The notes under the pieces are model-generated. The model had not been told where the DNA came from. It saw nothing but the letters and a program-made list of their open reading frames with translations, and made no database searches. From the NCBI GenBank assembly GCA_027257055.1, contig JAPVLO010000625.1, positions 558,001 through 622,000 of the forward strand: 64,000 nucleotides of DNA, written 5' to 3'. The first letter of the stretch is position 1, and every line of letters starts with the position of its first letter. Shown piece by piece: positions 62,644 through 64,000 of the stretch. The stretch is from Cephalopachus bancanus (Eukaryota; Chordata; Mammalia; Primates; Tarsiidae). The translations under genes and the position numbers were made by a program.

Positions 62644-64000
62644 ACAAAAACATTATTCACATGCAAATTAACTGCCTGAAATATTTCATTTGACGACAGC
62701 TTTATTTTACTGTGAAAACATCGACACACCATTAACCACAAACCTTCAATAACCAGAGGTCCCCACCCCTTCCTCACCCTAAGCAGATCTGGTCACTATG
62801 GGACCCGTGGAATGGCTGACCCTGGTGGCTGGGAAATTTAACAGCCTCCCAGAGAACCTCCTCCTCAACACAGAAGGAAACGACATTATTCCCTTTCCTG
62901 GAGGACGAATGAAAAACTCAGAAAAACGCCTAACGCTTAGTAAGTCACACTGTTCAAACGCTTCTGATGACAAGCACCCCTCTCCCAGTCCTGCCTCAGC
63001 CCTCACCCCACACCTCTCTGTCCCTCTCCCCCCCTGCTGACTGCCTCTGCTTGCTCTTCTTTCTCCCTGCCCAGCCCTCCATGCTCACTCTCAAGCATCT
63101 CCTATCACATCATTTCTTCTCCTGACTGATGGTGCCTTGTCCAGCACACTCTCTAGCTTATCAATATGGTGGGGTGCAGTGAGGAGTCTGTGAAGCAAGC
63201 ATGACAGACACATCACAAAGGACTCCACTCAGCACACTCCAAGATCCACGTAGGTGGCCACGAATGACACAAAATATATGGCACCTCGTCCCTCTGAAAA
63301 AAAAAAAATGATGTCCCAAGGTAACTTGGAACTAAAACATATCAGAAGAAGTCAATGATTATTTTGACAGTCTATGTTTAAGTGGTGGAAGTCATTTAAA
63401 AAATAATTTTGAAATACCTACGTCTGAAAAAAGCTTGACAATACATCTTATTTATGGAGTACCTATGTGCATAAATCATTGTGCAAGGCACCGTTGGGAC
63501 ACAGGATGAATGCGTAAGATTCAACATAAGTCATCACAATCAGAGGTAGAAAACACCATAAAGAGATACAGTTACGCAGAACAAGTGTCATGAGGGAAAT
63601 GAGATCACATCCACTGTAAGAGTCTGTGAAATGGTACATGAGATAGGACTTGAGAGCCGGAGGCAGGTAGCTACTGGTGGGGGGAAGCAAGAGAAATGGC
63701 CAGAGAAGGAGGTTGCATGGCAGGAAGTTATGGGTCACATTCAGAGAGTGGCCTTCATCCAATCTGGCTGGAAAACTGAGGGTATGAAAATGGCCTGCGC
63801 CCTGCTCTGCATGCTGGACATGGAGTTTTTGAAAAATTCATCAAGAAAAGAACTGAAGAACTAGGACTGGAACAGAACGTGGGAGGACACAGGGGTGTGG
63901 GGCCAGGAGGGGACCAAGAAGAGGTCATCAGGCACACCTACACCCAGAGGGCCATACTGTCCCTAAAACTGCTCAGGGAGAAACGGGACCACTGCTCAGA

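Larger units (their letters stand above)
28701..64000 (-). other. CDK6: CDK6 intron upstream of the residue 124-179 exon (partial)
   Basis: Everything right of the acceptor appears intronic. I did not find the preceding exon, which should end in the codons for ETIK (residue 123), so the intron should exceed 35 kb. Large introns are known for CDK6 in mammals. Stretches without their own entry (for example 30100-32070, 38120-41790, 47000-49050, 49400-52500, 55000-58700 and 62070-64000) hold no recognisable gene, only diffuse old-repeat similarity or unique sequence. Confidence 0.85.

Overview
The window is nuclear DNA from a primate. It lies inside CDK6, which is transcribed from the minus strand. 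The only protein-coding exon I can support is a 168-nt exon at 28533-28700 (minus). It encodes residues 124-179 of cyclin-dependent kinase 6, covering the HRD catalytic loop, the DFG motif and the activation-loop threonine. The rest is intron: over 28.5 kb downstream of the exon (1-28532) and over 35 kb upstream (28701-64000). I did not find the preceding or following CDK6 coding exons by eye. The longest open frames elsewhere fall in repeats, minisatellites or composition-driven GC-rich DNA and have no recognisable protein signature.

Organism. Dimeric 7SL-derived Alu elements mean a primate. None of the Alus looks like the AluS/AluY copies that crowd the human locus. Most are old, J-like or monomeric. 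The three best preserved (12211-12495, 35512-35798, 49066-49343) share one unusual set of differences and have clean target-site duplications. I infer a non-anthropoid primate with its own Alu subfamily, perhaps a tarsier; this is inference, not proof.

Layout. 1-12 kb: a truncated antisense L1, two old Alus, MIR/L2 relics, an unusually repeat-poor AT-motif-rich block near 8.2-8.7 kb, a 37-bp tandem array and a MER20 element. 12-20 kb: an old antisense L1 split by an Alu, a 48-bp-unit minisatellite, a nested inverted repeat, a Z-DNA-prone CG/CA tract and a processed COX6B1 pseudogene. 20-28.5 kb: an Alu split by a CA tract and a GC-rich minisatellite. 28.5-28.7 kb: the CDK6 exon with consensus splice sites. 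29-42 kb: MIR/L2 relics, a perfect 24-nt palindrome, Alu pieces, and an L1 / monomeric Alu / young Alu nest at 35-36 kb abutting an unidentified GC-rich block. 42 kb: a degraded piggyBac transposase fragment. 46-64 kb: two Alus, a 185-bp duplicated segment (52.8 and 54.4 kb), a candidate 64-nt poison exon near 60.8 kb and a 33-bp minisatellite near 61.7 kb.

Nothing here resembles an operon or multi-gene system. The biology is one conserved kinase exon in large introns shaped by retrotransposons, DNA transposons, a retrocopy and tandem repeats.
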